From Breviolum minutum Mf 1.05b.01 (Eukaryota > Sar > Dinophyceae > Suessiales > Symbiodiniaceae), in NCBI GenBank assembly GCA_000507305.1, contig DF239027.1:399130-463129 (forward strand): a DNA stretch of 64,000 nucleotides, in the 5' to 3' direction. Shown one piece after another: positions 49,701 through 59,651 of the stretch (positions are counted from its first letter, which is position 1; every line of letters starts with the position of its first letter). Both the position numbers and the translations under genes were made by a program. The notes beneath the pieces are model-generated. The model searched no databases. It was not told the DNA's origin and saw only the letters and a program-made list of their open reading frames with translations.

Positions 49701-50060
49701 TCACACACCCAAACGTTCTGACTCTTGGGGAATTGCTGTTTGGACGATTGGAAGGCTGGTTTTGTTGAGGTGAAATATATATATATATAATTATATATAT
49801 ATATATGTATGTATAAGTCCATTTTGCCCAGGCTAGAAACATCACAGGACGAAGCCCACGTTTCAGAGACGTTGCTGCAACGGAAGAAACAACGCACTCG
49901 AAACAACCAGGTGTTAGATGTATCAGAGGAGGAGTTCCAGAAGCTTTGTGCTGAGTCGGGCATCAAAGGGGATGGAGCTGTTAAGGAGATGCTCCTGATG
50001 CACTGCAGCAAAGTAGTTAGAAAACCTTCCCTATATGTTCTGATCAAGAATCAAGAGTGA
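46800..50060 (+). CDS. VPS9-domain Rab guanine nucleotide exchange factor
   Basis: VPS9 domains activate Rab5-type GTPases on early endosomes (family knowledge). Exons: 46800-46859 (VDVTLLDLAVDQLRSMDNFK), 47066-47107 (APRDKMICILNACR), about 47777-47879 (DPAPFLQGG, PLAADDFLPLLIYCLIL) and 48075-48137 (ANPPRLHSNMEFVAAFRQ). Together they give the family hallmarks: a helix before APRDK, the C-I-x-N-x-C-(K/R) core, the ADDFLP motif with its key Asp, and the ANPPxLxSN motif. A last exon, 49832-50060, has LDVSEEEFQKLCAESGIKGD and a stop after VLIKNQE. The first intron starts with GA, not GT (AAG|GATTGG); only this donor gives a standard NFK-APRDK joint. An exon between 47107 and 47777 and the end of the domain are missing. 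More coding sequence probably lies upstream (about 46220-46800, LRLEDIGKCNQSLAHCH). Confidence 0.82.
48660..48736 (+). repeat. Dispersed repeat, family E copy 2
   Basis: Partner of 11547-11622, with shared TGGTGAATTGACACCCTGTA and TTTGGAAGGTTCAG. An AT tract follows it at 48770, in the same order as in copy 1. Confidence 0.75.
49325..49427. mobile_element. MITE-like element, family C copy 3
   Basis: Starts GGTGGTGGTTTTAGATAT and ends TTGGTTCAACCACCAAC. The interior TTGGGGAAGATGAACCCATT and TGACTCATATTTTTTCAAAT are shared with the other copies. It lies upstream of the last exon of the VPS9 gene. Confidence 0.82.
49579..49686. mobile_element. MITE-like hairpin, family B copy 3, flipped centre
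   Basis: Ends TACACCCCGGAAGATTAACG and GTTAATCTTCCAGGATGTA. The interior (AAATCACCCAAATTGTAAAG, AATCATCTTCCAAACC) is the reverse complement of the interior in copies 1 and 2, so the centre is inverted relative to the window or the whole element is inserted in the other orientation. Confidence 0.85.
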
Positions 50061-50355
50061 ATTTCGTCTAGAAATGCTGGCAGTTTCCCCTTGCCATGTT
50101 GTTTTTTGATGAAGGAAAGCAACGGAAAGGGTGTCAAGTGCTTTTGCCTCTGCGAACATCTGTCAATGATGCTCCATTTCCTACAGAGAAGACTTCAAAG
50201 ATTGCAAGGAATCTTCCCAAACATCTCCGTTACAGCCGACAAAAAATGAACACTCTCAAAAAAAAACGCAAAACACCCAACAAAAAAAAGTTCCTTAAAA
50301 AAAACAACAGTTCTCCTTTAAAAAAGCAACAGGTCTTTTTGGAAAAACGCTAAGA

Positions 50356-52710
50356 ATGCACCAAATCAACAACCAGCATCCACTGGATCCGGGGACCCCT
50401 AACCCCCTTTGGCGACTGATCAGCACCAGGTCCTTTGCCTCCAAAGGATATGTAACGAACGGCACGAAACCTGGAGAAGCAATCACAGCAGCTGAGAAGG
50501 CCATGGGAATGGGTTGTTTGTTGGTTGGTTTTGGGTGGCGTTTTGGGAGATAGCAAGGGGAGGGGGGGAGCGACCTTAAAGATCCGGAAAAAAAAGAACA
50601 TGCTTGATTTATATGGTTAATAGATGGGTGATCATCCCCCATGGATAGCAATTTTTTGTAATAGTCCTTAAATCCAATGGTTATTGTTCGGCTTAAAAAA
50701 ACATAAAAAACCATGGTCCAAACCGGTGGACCAAACCCGAGACAAATCTAACCATGTGATGATCGCATTGGAGTTGTGGGTTGTTCCATCCACTGGGGAT
50801 GGTGCACTTGTAGATGGCTGCAATACTGGTGGAAAGGTGAATGTTTTTGAGGAACCTTGTCATAAAGGGTTTCATTCATTGAGATTGCTAAAAAGGTAGT
50901 GGTTGGAGTTCATTGGTTCACCACGCAACACTTTCTCACAGTGCAGATGGCAGTTGGATGTTTGCATGTTAGATTTAAAAGAATGGTACCCCAAATGTGT
51001 CATACTTTTTCTTTGATGTCCCTTATCACCTTGATGGGCCACTTGATTCTTGTGGATGCTTGAGACATGTTTGAGAATTTTTGGTGAACCATATCATAAA
51101 CCCATGTTTTTGCGTATAAATGTATACATACAAGTATAACATACAGTATATAATCAACTATTGAAATTGATTCAGATTGGATGTGTATATATATATATAG
51201 ATATTTACATGGCAAAAGTACAGTCCGTCAATCAAAAAAACAAAACACTAGGATTCACCTTCACCCATTCTGAACATCCCAAGGGATTGGAGCTCAGTGC
51301 AGATGTCAGAAAGATCTTGGCGGAGCGTGACGTGGCAGCAAAAACAATTTCACCTGAGTTGACCGAAATGGTGAAATGATGGTGGTTATTTTAATGGTTT
51401 TTTTACGTAAGGGAAAACGTCCAAACTCTCCTTCCCTTTTCATTTCGGAATTTGGAAAGTAAGAACTGATTTTTTTAGATCACATCCATGATGGTTGATA
51501 TAGGCTGACATGGTGGGGCAGAAAATAAAGGATTTTTTTACGGGAATTCCACAGTTCGCAAAAGGACAGAGAGAGAGTCTATCGTGTGCTACCTTATTGC
51601 CATTATTTACTCTTGGCATTTCCATCCTGCACCTGAGACGTACAAATCCAGAAACATGGTGTGACGTGGCGCAGGATTTTTTTCGCACTCAAAAGTAGGA
51701 AGATAGATTTGCTGTGTTGATATTTGGAGACATTTGGCATTACTATGCATTGATAAGATTTTAGCAAGCAAAAGTAGTCAAATCTAAAGTGGGTGGTGGT
51801 TTCAAATATTTTTTATTTTCACCCCTACCTGGGGAAATGATCCATTTTGACGAGCATATTTTTCAAATGGGTTGGTTCAACCACCAACAAGTAAAGGTAT
51901 TTTTCTAGGCAAAGTTGAAAGTTGAAGATTGTTTGAAAAGGTTGCATACCCTGGTCCTAAGAGCTTGGCTGAGGCATTCGAGCCTTGCCACTTCGATTTG
52001 AGGCGGGCGAAAAAAAGGAAAGCAAAAAAAGATTTTTTGGGCTCATGGAAACTTATACCAGTGGTACAGGTTATAGATATATATACATATATATGTATAT
52101 ATGTAATTATAATATAATATGCACATGTATACCTATATGAGTAGATTATTGTATACACATATTTGCCATACATCCAGATTTTATTACCAACAGAAACCCA
52201 GACACATCCCTACGCCCAAACGCCCCAGATCCCCGGAGTAGTCGACAAACTTGCAGTCTTCAACGGATGAAAAAACCCTGGACCTTTCCTTGGCGCCAGG
52301 GAACCCAATCCGTTCGCAACCTCCGAGTTGGGGATTTGCCCCTGTTGCTGGAAGAATATCGAGTAACAGCCTTAGGCCTTGGAACACATCACTGGAGTTG
52401 AAGGCTGGAAAAGACAACCCAAAGTGATACAAATGAACAAAGGCAATTTTCCTCTTTTTGCAAAAAAGTTGACAGTGACATCCAAAAAAAATAGTGTTTT
52501 TTTGGCAGTGATTCATGGTTTGGAGGTGATTTCAACGGCTTGTTGGATAGGTTTCCAGGTGGCTTAAGGTTTCTTTTCTCACACGTTGATAGGTTCCATT
52601 GTCCTCACTATTTGAATTTGTTGTCTACTTCGTTGCGGCCACCTCCTGCTGAGGAAATGGCATGCATCCTAAAGAAAGTCCAATCGGATACATTGATGGA
52701 CGACGGCTAA
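50356..52710 (+). CDS. Unrecognised protein, last gene of the plus array
   Basis: The start is ATG 50356 (MHQINNQHPLDPGTPNP), preceded by an A/C-rich leader (50150-50355) and followed by a G/T-rich intron. Exons in phase are 50356-50512, 50742-50836 (SNHVMIALELWVVPSTGDGA) and 51284-51370 (GLELSADVRKILAERDVAAK). Candidates follow at about 51510-51695, 51920-52050 (FEKVAYPGPKSLAEAFEP, then a basic KKRKAKK run) and 52270-52400 (LRVGDLPLLLEEYR). The apparent terminal exon, about 52620-52710, has PPPAEEMACILKKVQSDTLM and a stop. I do not recognise the family. The N-terminus (RLISTRSFASKGY) has Arg/Ser-rich character like an organelle targeting peptide, but this is weak. Confidence 0.5.
51791..51888. 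mobile_element. MITE-like element, family C copy 4
   Basis: Starts GGTGGTGGTTTCAAATATTT and ends GGTTGGTTCAACCACCAAC, giving the clearest terminal inverted repeats of this family. Interior CCTGGGGAAATGATCCATTT is shared with copy 1 and with 29585-29690. Confidence 0.85.
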
Positions 52711-52984
52711 AAGAATATATAATAATAGCAATATATAGTCGAATTATACACATGAGAGTTGTACAAAAGGTCTCGCATAACGCATCCTTTGCGGAGACCT
52801 TTGGTATGCGATGAACACACTAAACACCCCCCAAAATTTTGGTGAAAGATTGCGCAAACAAACAATGTGTTGTGAAAGGTCTGTGACTGCTTGTGTTTAA
52901 AAGCATGATTGCCAGGAAATGAAAGAAGGCCATGGCAATGCCAAACGCTTTGCATTCTGCTCTGCCCATAATATCCATGCGTAA

Positions 52985-53850
52985 TCCCTTAACCTCTCCC
53001 TGATATTGCAAGTTCTATTGAACGATTTTCCCAACAAAATTTGTTTAAGCTTTAACGAAAGACAACTTGTTAAAATTAAGTAACCTAAATTGGGAATGTA
53101 TTTCTAAAGAATTAAATATAAAATAATCATTTTAATAATAAAATCAAATAAAAAAGGTGGATAAAGATTATTTTATCATTATAAATTTAAAGGAAAAAAA
53201 TGGTAAATAATTTCTTTATATTAATTTATATTTTATTTTAAAATATATTTTTTTTATTTTTTTTTATTTTAGGAATATTTGATAAATTATATTTATTATT
53301 TTTTAATTTTCTATTTTGAAATATATTGATAAATAAATTAAATGATTTTATATTAAAATTTAAAAAAAAAAATGTATTAATTTTTTAATTATTAATAAAA
53401 ATAATAAAAATATAATTATATAATATATTTATATAAAAATATGAATAATATGATAAAATGAATATTATAAATTATATATAATTNTTTTTCGTTACTATTC
53501 TCCAAAATCTTAATATTTATGTATTACCAATATAAAAACAGTGTAAAACCATATCGATTATTTAATAACCTAAATATAAATTTTATTCATTGTATTAGTA
53601 TACATAATACAAAAAGTTTAATACCAAACTAGCGCAAAACTAGCATTGCCTATAAAGGAAAGAATTTCATTTTACATATACAAAATTCCGCCTTTTAACA
53701 AAAATGAAATTTCACTATGCAATATAAATAAGTAAGCCTTAATTATAAATTTTAATTAGGATTTGTTAAATGGATATTATATATATATATATATAGATAG
53801 ATATATACATAAATTCTTAGATATTTTTTTTTTTCCTAGTTGACAGTTAT
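52985..53850. other. Extremely AT-rich island between convergent arrays
   Basis: From about 53040, and most strongly 53100-53500, the sequence is almost entirely A and T, unlike the rest of the window. There is no open frame of note, no clear repeat unit and one ambiguous base (53484). It lies between the stop of the last plus-strand gene (52710) and the stop of the first minus-strand gene (53871). A transcription-termination or domain-boundary role is inferred from position. Insertion of organelle or foreign AT-rich DNA is the main alternative. Confidence 0.8.
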
Positions 53851-53870
53851 ATTCATATTATTCAGCGATT

Positions 53871-55060
53871 TTATTCTTCAATTTTCGGACCGGGACCTTC
53901 CATTATCTTCAAGGATAATAACGCATGGCGCAAGGCATGCAATAATTTCCGGTCACCCTGGCAAACTTCAAGTTGTCGATGCGCTTCTTCTGCTCGGGCA
54001 ACTAGAACTTGAGTAGCAAAGTCGAATTCTTCAAGGATATCGGCCTGCTAAGCCATTCTATTGTGCAAAATTCCAAGGACCCTTTTGCCATCTGCATAGT
54101 TTGTGCAAAATTGCACCTAATAATTATGAGTTTTTTTAATTGCTCTATCCCGAAAAAGCTATTATAGTACATCCAAGAAATATATCCACAAATAATTGGG
54201 TATCAGAAGCGACCCATGAGCCCAAAATTGCCCTCCTGGCCCAACAAAAGAGTTTTGATGGTGTAAGTGGCCCTTGCCTTCTGCCGCTTCAACCATTCTG
54301 CCCGAACAAGCTTTACCTGCTCTTCACAAATCTTCCTCAACTCTTCAAGTGTCAAATGGGCACCAGTTTCGCCAACAACTGTTGACTTCACAGTCTTGAA
54401 CATGTCCTGTGCATAGCGAGTGCCTGTTCAATATTCAGGGTTGCATGTTCGCTCGGCACAGGGACAAGCACTAGTCACTACGTATTTCCAACAACGTACT
54501 TGACAACTATTTCCCGACTATATCACCATGTACCAAAAAAAATCTTTGGAACTTCCGTTGCCTTTTTCGCTGGCTGCTGCAGCAAAACCAATACCAGATG
54601 CGGCAGCACTGACTGTGCCAACAAACGCAAATAATGGAGCTGACGCCGCGGCTGTGGCTGCTGTTGTTGCAACAGCGACCCCAGACAAAGCAGCTCGTCC
54701 AAAGTACTTGATGTAACGAAGGTCTTCATGCTTGAGTGCTCGTTCCATGGCTTTTTCTGGGAGATGTGAACTAGTGCTAGAAAATTGAAATGGACTTTTG
54801 CACTGCAAAGTCCATGAGCAGGCTTGACAAACTTCATAATTGCAGAAGTCACAGCCATGCAGTGTTTCTCCAACCTTTTGCGATGTTTCGCACAGTCCAC
54901 AAGCCTGAGGACTGGTTGCTTGGAATGGCGTCAGAATGTGTCCAGCTGGGCAGAGGGGAGGAAGATTATCCCCATTTTCTGAACTCGAATTGTAGCCGTG
55001 AAGGCGTTCTCCCAACCATTTCCTGAGATGTCCAAGTATAAAGTCATCAACAAGTATATC
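53871..55060 (-). CDS. ZZ-like zinc finger protein with Ala-rich hydrophobic segment
   Basis: Minus-strand exons 54527-55060, 54236-54406 and 53871 to about 54047 stay in phase 0. The first begins VDDFILGHLRKWLGERLHGY. It then has a cysteine-rich module, CPAGH followed by CGLCETSQ and CDFCNYEVCQACS. The spacing C-x2-C-x12-C-x2-C-x4-C-x2-C fits ZZ-type zinc fingers. Next is a small-residue hydrophobic stretch (LSGVAVATTAATAAASAPL, FAFVGTVSAAASGIGFAAAA) that could enter a membrane. The second exon is helical and charged (LTLEELRKICEEQVKLVRAE). The last (EFDFATQVLVARAEEAHRQL, HALRHALLSLKIMEGPG) ends in a stop after PKIEE. The intron after 54236 would use a GA donor (CAG|GAGGGC). No start codon fits 55060, so earlier exons exist. 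They could be those of the caspase unit upstream. Confidence 0.66.
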
Positions 55061-55127
55061 CTTTTAAAAATTAGGATTAGGACACGTCTGGACAGAAAAC
55101 ATGCAGTAAATTAAAACCCATGCAATT

Positions 55128-56391
55128 CTACTTCTTTTTTCCAGGGATCTGAGCACTAGCCAATGTCCGTTTCACCGCTTGTTCTTCCTGCAAGTCTCTC
55201 AGGGCAGTCTTGCAAATGAAGTTGCAGAAGGCATCTTTGAAACTCTCAGCATTCTTTTGGGAATGGAAACAGAGTGATTGGGTACCATTGAAACTCTGAG
55301 ATGTACAAATATTGATGTTGTCTTTCCAGGCTTGTGCAAGCTCTGCATCACCCGAGATAGCTATCAATTGTTCCAAGGCTTGATCTTCCGTCACCGCACG
55401 ATCTGTAGAACATGTCACCAACTCTTCTGCAACTGTCGTTGTATATACCATGATCTGCTCCTCACAAACTTTCACGGCACTTCCTTCAGCATCTCCCTGC
55501 CATTTTGCCAGGCATGTAGTGAGTTCATTGGAAATATCCTGCTGAAGGGTTTTGAACCATGCATTTTCACCAACAAGATTTTCCAAATATTAATAAAAGG
55601 CAAATATTCATGCAACAAGTCCGTAACAAATGCATATACCGACCCAACGTCTGCAATTCTAAAAGAACATACGCTATAACCAAGTCCAAAAGGGATTGGT
55701 TTTAGTATCCAGAAATGCTGGGGTGTCCTGCTGCAATTCCATAGCATTTTGCTCAGCAGCAGCAGCATTCGTATACCGTTGATCCACCTGATTGCAGCTG
55801 CTGTTCCTTGGGAAACGTCACTCTCAGGCCGGCAACGTTTGAACAGCAAGGGGCTCGGAGGTTTTCGTTCGTTGCGATACCCTGAATTTTACATTCGAAC
55901 ATCATTTCCCATGAGTCTGATAATACTTTGAAAGGGAGTATCAGAATCATAATAGCAACTTTTCAGTGAAGGTGTGTATACACATCTTGTATCAAGTAGA
56001 AAGTAACATAAATGATTCCGGGCTAATCACCGATGTCCATGTCAATTATTTTCCTGGCATTCCTGTTAACAAATCAACAAGAGACTTCAAATGTATCATC
56101 TTAACTAGAGGGAGCAAAAAGATTGATTTCCTTTCTCTCACAAAAAATATTTGAAAATACCAGTGCATCACCAATGTGTAAATATATATATATATGAATT
56201 ACTACAGCAATAATCTATAGGTATATAAATGAAGTGTATAATATGGATTTTATCTATATATACATATTTAAAAGCTATGATATGTTTTGACCAAGTGTCA
56301 ACTTTTCCTCTGTCAGAGACTTGAGATGCTGAATAATATCCTCTTCTCGCAAAGCATCTTTGGCTAAGAAGGTGGAGTCGATGCCTTCGCT
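55128..56391 (-). CDS. Exons between caspase and zinc finger regions
   Basis: Minus-strand exon candidates: 56303-56391 (SEGIDSTFLAKDALREEDII), 56031-56062 (NARKIIDMDIG), 55788-55881 (YRNERKPPSPLLFKRCRPES) and 55128-55541 (QDISNELTTCLAKWQGDAEG, ATTVAEELV-like helices, FCNFICKTALRDLQEEQAV), ending in a stop after AQIPGKKK. The first three join each other, and the preceding caspase exon at 57243, with matching phases. An alternative frame at about 55690-55790 (NAMELQQDTPAFLDTKTN) also looks coding and conflicts with the 55788 donor. The stop at 55128 is real unless a GTGAAAC donor at 55175 is used, which would join in phase to the zinc-finger exon at 55060. Mostly helical, no known domain. Confidence 0.55.
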
Positions 56392-57242
56392 CTGAAGTGC
56401 ATGACCTCAACTTTGCTGTTGAAAAAAGTAAACCAAAACTAGGCATAGCATAGTATATGAATGTGTGTAGGTATGCAAAGCCCTTGAGAATTACACAAGC
56501 AACCAGGGTCCCCCTATACATAGGCTATGAAAATGGGGCGACCCAGATTGCAAAATCTGTGGTGACTCCAAATCAAATCCTCCGGTTCACAATTGTTTAG
56601 CTATCAAATGAGTCCTGTGGTTTTAGAAGCACTTTGCATAAAAATTTTGTGGACCAAACCTTCCTGAATTTGATGTTGGGCTTTGACTTCAAAACTGATT
56701 TCATAATAAAAGTTCTATAACCTGATGTATTTCGGTTAACCATCCGATTGACTTGATTGATACTTCAGGGGGATGGTTCTTCCAATGTCTTTTCAAAGAA
56801 GTAATTCTACAGGGGGCAGGGGTTAGCATCTTTATTGAGAAACTCATTTAATAGGGATGGTTTTTCAAGAGGTTTGTAAGATAAAATGGCCTTCCTATGA
56901 AATATGACCAGTTAAGTCAGTTTAACTCACACTAAATCAGGAAAAACGGGTATCGAATCTCTGTGCTCTGTCCTAGCCAGTTGCATCCATTCGCTCGACC
57001 ACGTTCCAAGCATTCTAAGGTCCCTAAAAGGGAAGACGTCCCCACCGTACTGTGATTTAGAACCATTGTTGTTTCGATTTGCAGAAGCTTTTGATTTCAG
57101 TAGTTCAAAGTTCTATTCTATCCTTAGGACCCCAAATGGCTGCCCACCTATCCCTTCTGGTGATCAAACCATATCAACCCTTGTGAGCAAAATCCAAGAA
57201 ACATGCAGCGCTGATGGCTTCCCCCACAACTGCTGTGGAAAC

Positions 57243-59651
57243 CTCCGAAGCTTCGAGGAAGCCACGAAGTTGAAGTTTCGTAGCTAGAAAAAGAAGTTGC
57301 TTGCGATACGTCGCAGGAAGCATACACGCAATGGTTTTCACCAACCAGCAAGTATTCAGCAGATCAGGGCTTGGTGGCAGAGTTTCTTCCCCCAACATTC
57401 TCTGCACATGTTCACGGACTTCATGTGCATATCGGGCAGCTTGTGGACATGTCTCCAAGTCTGTGCTTCTCTTGACCAGGCCATGAAGATCAGCTGCAAT
57501 TCCATGAAGATTGAGATTCACCGACGCACAACCACTTACTCCAGTCTCTGATGCCAAAGTTCGAGCAAAGTAACCAGTTGAAAAGCTTCCTTTGGGATGC
57601 AAAATCAATTTGCTTAAATTAGTGGCTGTACTGTTCCACCATGAACGCTGCCTTCTTCGGCTGAACTTAATACAGAATTCGCGAGTTGTTTCCATCAAAT
57701 CGTACCAGGACAAGCCTTCCTGTTCAAGACCCTTCAGAAATGCGGCTGTAAATCGTCCATGCTGCTGGTCCTTAACCTCTTCGGCTTCCTTGTCTTGCTT
57801 TTGAAACTCGTGTAGACAAAAACAATAAAGCTCAAAGGGAGTATAACTCACAATGGGAGTACAAAAATGAATCTGGCAAGATTCATTTTTTGGGGATCAT
57901 TAATTTGAGTAATACCATCCCGTGGAAGAAAACTTCTGCTGAGAGTTGGGATTCATCAGTGGCTGGATCAGCATCTCTGATCAATTTGGGGAAATTAGAA
58001 CTGGAAGGAGTAGATTGTCTTGTCGAAACGCACGAACCAAACGGAATCCAGATTAAGTATCTAAGCTTTCTTACCAAATCGAATCATCTTCGTCATCTTG
58101 ATAATTGTGCGTCCTGGGCAAACTCTATATAATCGTAAAGTATGTCATCTGGTTTGACAGCTCTTCACCTATCAATCAAAGCAATGACGAAGCTCTGAAC
58201 AATGTGACGCCCCAACAAGTGTTTAGAAAATGTTTCAACAAATGCCACGAACTCCATTCTCAGCGAGTCACAGATCCCTCGTCGCACGCAAAGACCAAGC
58301 AGAGTTGCGGCTCTTTCGACGCGAGCACTTTGTTGCTTAAACGCTGCCCCAGTTGCTGCTTTTCTGAACTGTTTGAGAGTTCTTGAAATGAACGACAGCA
58401 ATCATGGATGCACAACAAGCGAGCTTCGTACCGTGCCAATCTATCATGGATTGGACGTAGGAATTCATATACATTCCTCGATGCATGCAATAAAAACAAA
58501 TTCCAGTTCCAGCAGAGAGCAGTTTTCTTCTGTAACAGGAATCATGAGGCAGGGGGAAAACAAGTTTTAAAAAAAAAGTGAACAGAAACCTCGTTTGGCT
58601 GAGGGTCAGATATGTACTCGCTTCACCTTCCCTTCCGTCAACTGGAATCCAGTGTACCTGGCCTCCCATACAGCATCCATGTCCAGCATAATAGATAAGA
58701 ACAACAGCGTCGGGTGTGCAAGGCATGTTCTGGATCACCAACTTCTGGAGTGTTTGGAAATCACCTTAGATGCCACAGATGGTAATCAAGATCACAAAAC
58801 AAATCTCCAGTGTCTATCAAATAGAAGAAGAGAGAAACCAATTCAGGACCTCTTCATGAACCACGAAACATGACGCTTGCTCAAGCAAAAGTCCTGAACA
58901 AGGCTTTCCACAAGGAGTAATCTTTCATTCCCAAAATATAAAGTCGTCTACTAGGGTGCAATGCGAACCTGCTAACTTTGCGTCGAGTCACTCTTGCAAG
59001 CATCTTCGAATATGACCACTTTGAAACCACACAGATTTTCCAAGGCCCATTTGACTTGTTGTATATCTGCATGGCAGTAGTCCAGCGGTTTCACTCCTGA
59101 TGCCTCCTCGTATTTCTGCCTTGGCTTGTCAAAGAAAGCAATTCCGAGAGGGCGCAGGCGGGTCTGTTGGAGCGAAAAAGTCTCGAAATAGATTTCAAGA
59201 ATATGTATCGAGGGAATTGATTTTGCATTGATAGCGTTCAAGATACTTGACGAAATGCTGATTCAATGGCATTATGTTATTTGCTCCCACAGAGGAGGCG
59301 AGGATCAAGGCAATCAAAACCCTACTTATACTCACTCAACCTCACTCATATACCTATATTCAAATCACTTATTAGGCACCTTGATAGGTGTGAGATATTG
59401 TTTTATCTCCCATCAATATTACATCCACTACTACCACCACAACAATCGCATCCACAGCTACAACCACCACGACAACGACAACGACCAAGACCAACGAACA
59501 ACGACAATCAACCAACAAACAGCAAACCACCACCGGCACAAAAATCCAGCAGAACAAACAGCCACAGCCATACATGTTTGACAGTCCAGAACATCCGAAG
59601 ACAGTCAAGAGTCTGTCCTATAAGGAAGGCCCAGCGTTTCTCCGACGCCAT
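57243..59651 (-). CDS. Caspase-family cysteine peptidase (C14)
   Basis: Five minus-strand exons join in phase: 59574-59651, 58992-59163, 58590-58764, 58272-58476 and 57243-57806. The start is ATG 59651 (MASEKRWAFLIGQ), where RWAFLIG matches the first beta strand of the caspase fold. Next come YCHADIQQVKWALENLCGF and VVIFEDA, then the catalytic His in VVLIYYAGHGC followed by VHWIPVDG, and the catalytic Cys in LLCIHDCCRSF. The small-subunit part has LVFACDEGS, then HGRFTAAFLKGLEQ and RRRQRSWWNS. Both dyad residues are present, so the enzyme is probably active. As in metacaspases and paracaspases, cleavage after Arg or Lys would be expected, but this is inferred. After the fold come about 100 residues of helical sequence (CPQAARYAHEVREHVQRML). 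The coding sequence probably continues into exons at 56391 and beyond. Introns 2 and 4 both start GTGACTCG. Confidence 0.88.

Noticed and set aside
55472..55849. Open frame of 125 codons on the minus strand crossing 55.5-55.8 kb
   Set aside because: Its 3' part runs out of frame through the well-supported exon 55128-55541, so at most its beginning (55788 upward) is coding.
58160..58262. Apparent frameshift in the caspase gene, with a caspase-like FSKHLLGRH stretch in another frame
   Set aside because: The exon ends at a GT donor at 58271 and joins in phase to 57806, restoring the normal small-subunit sequence. The FSKHLL stretch lies in the intron.
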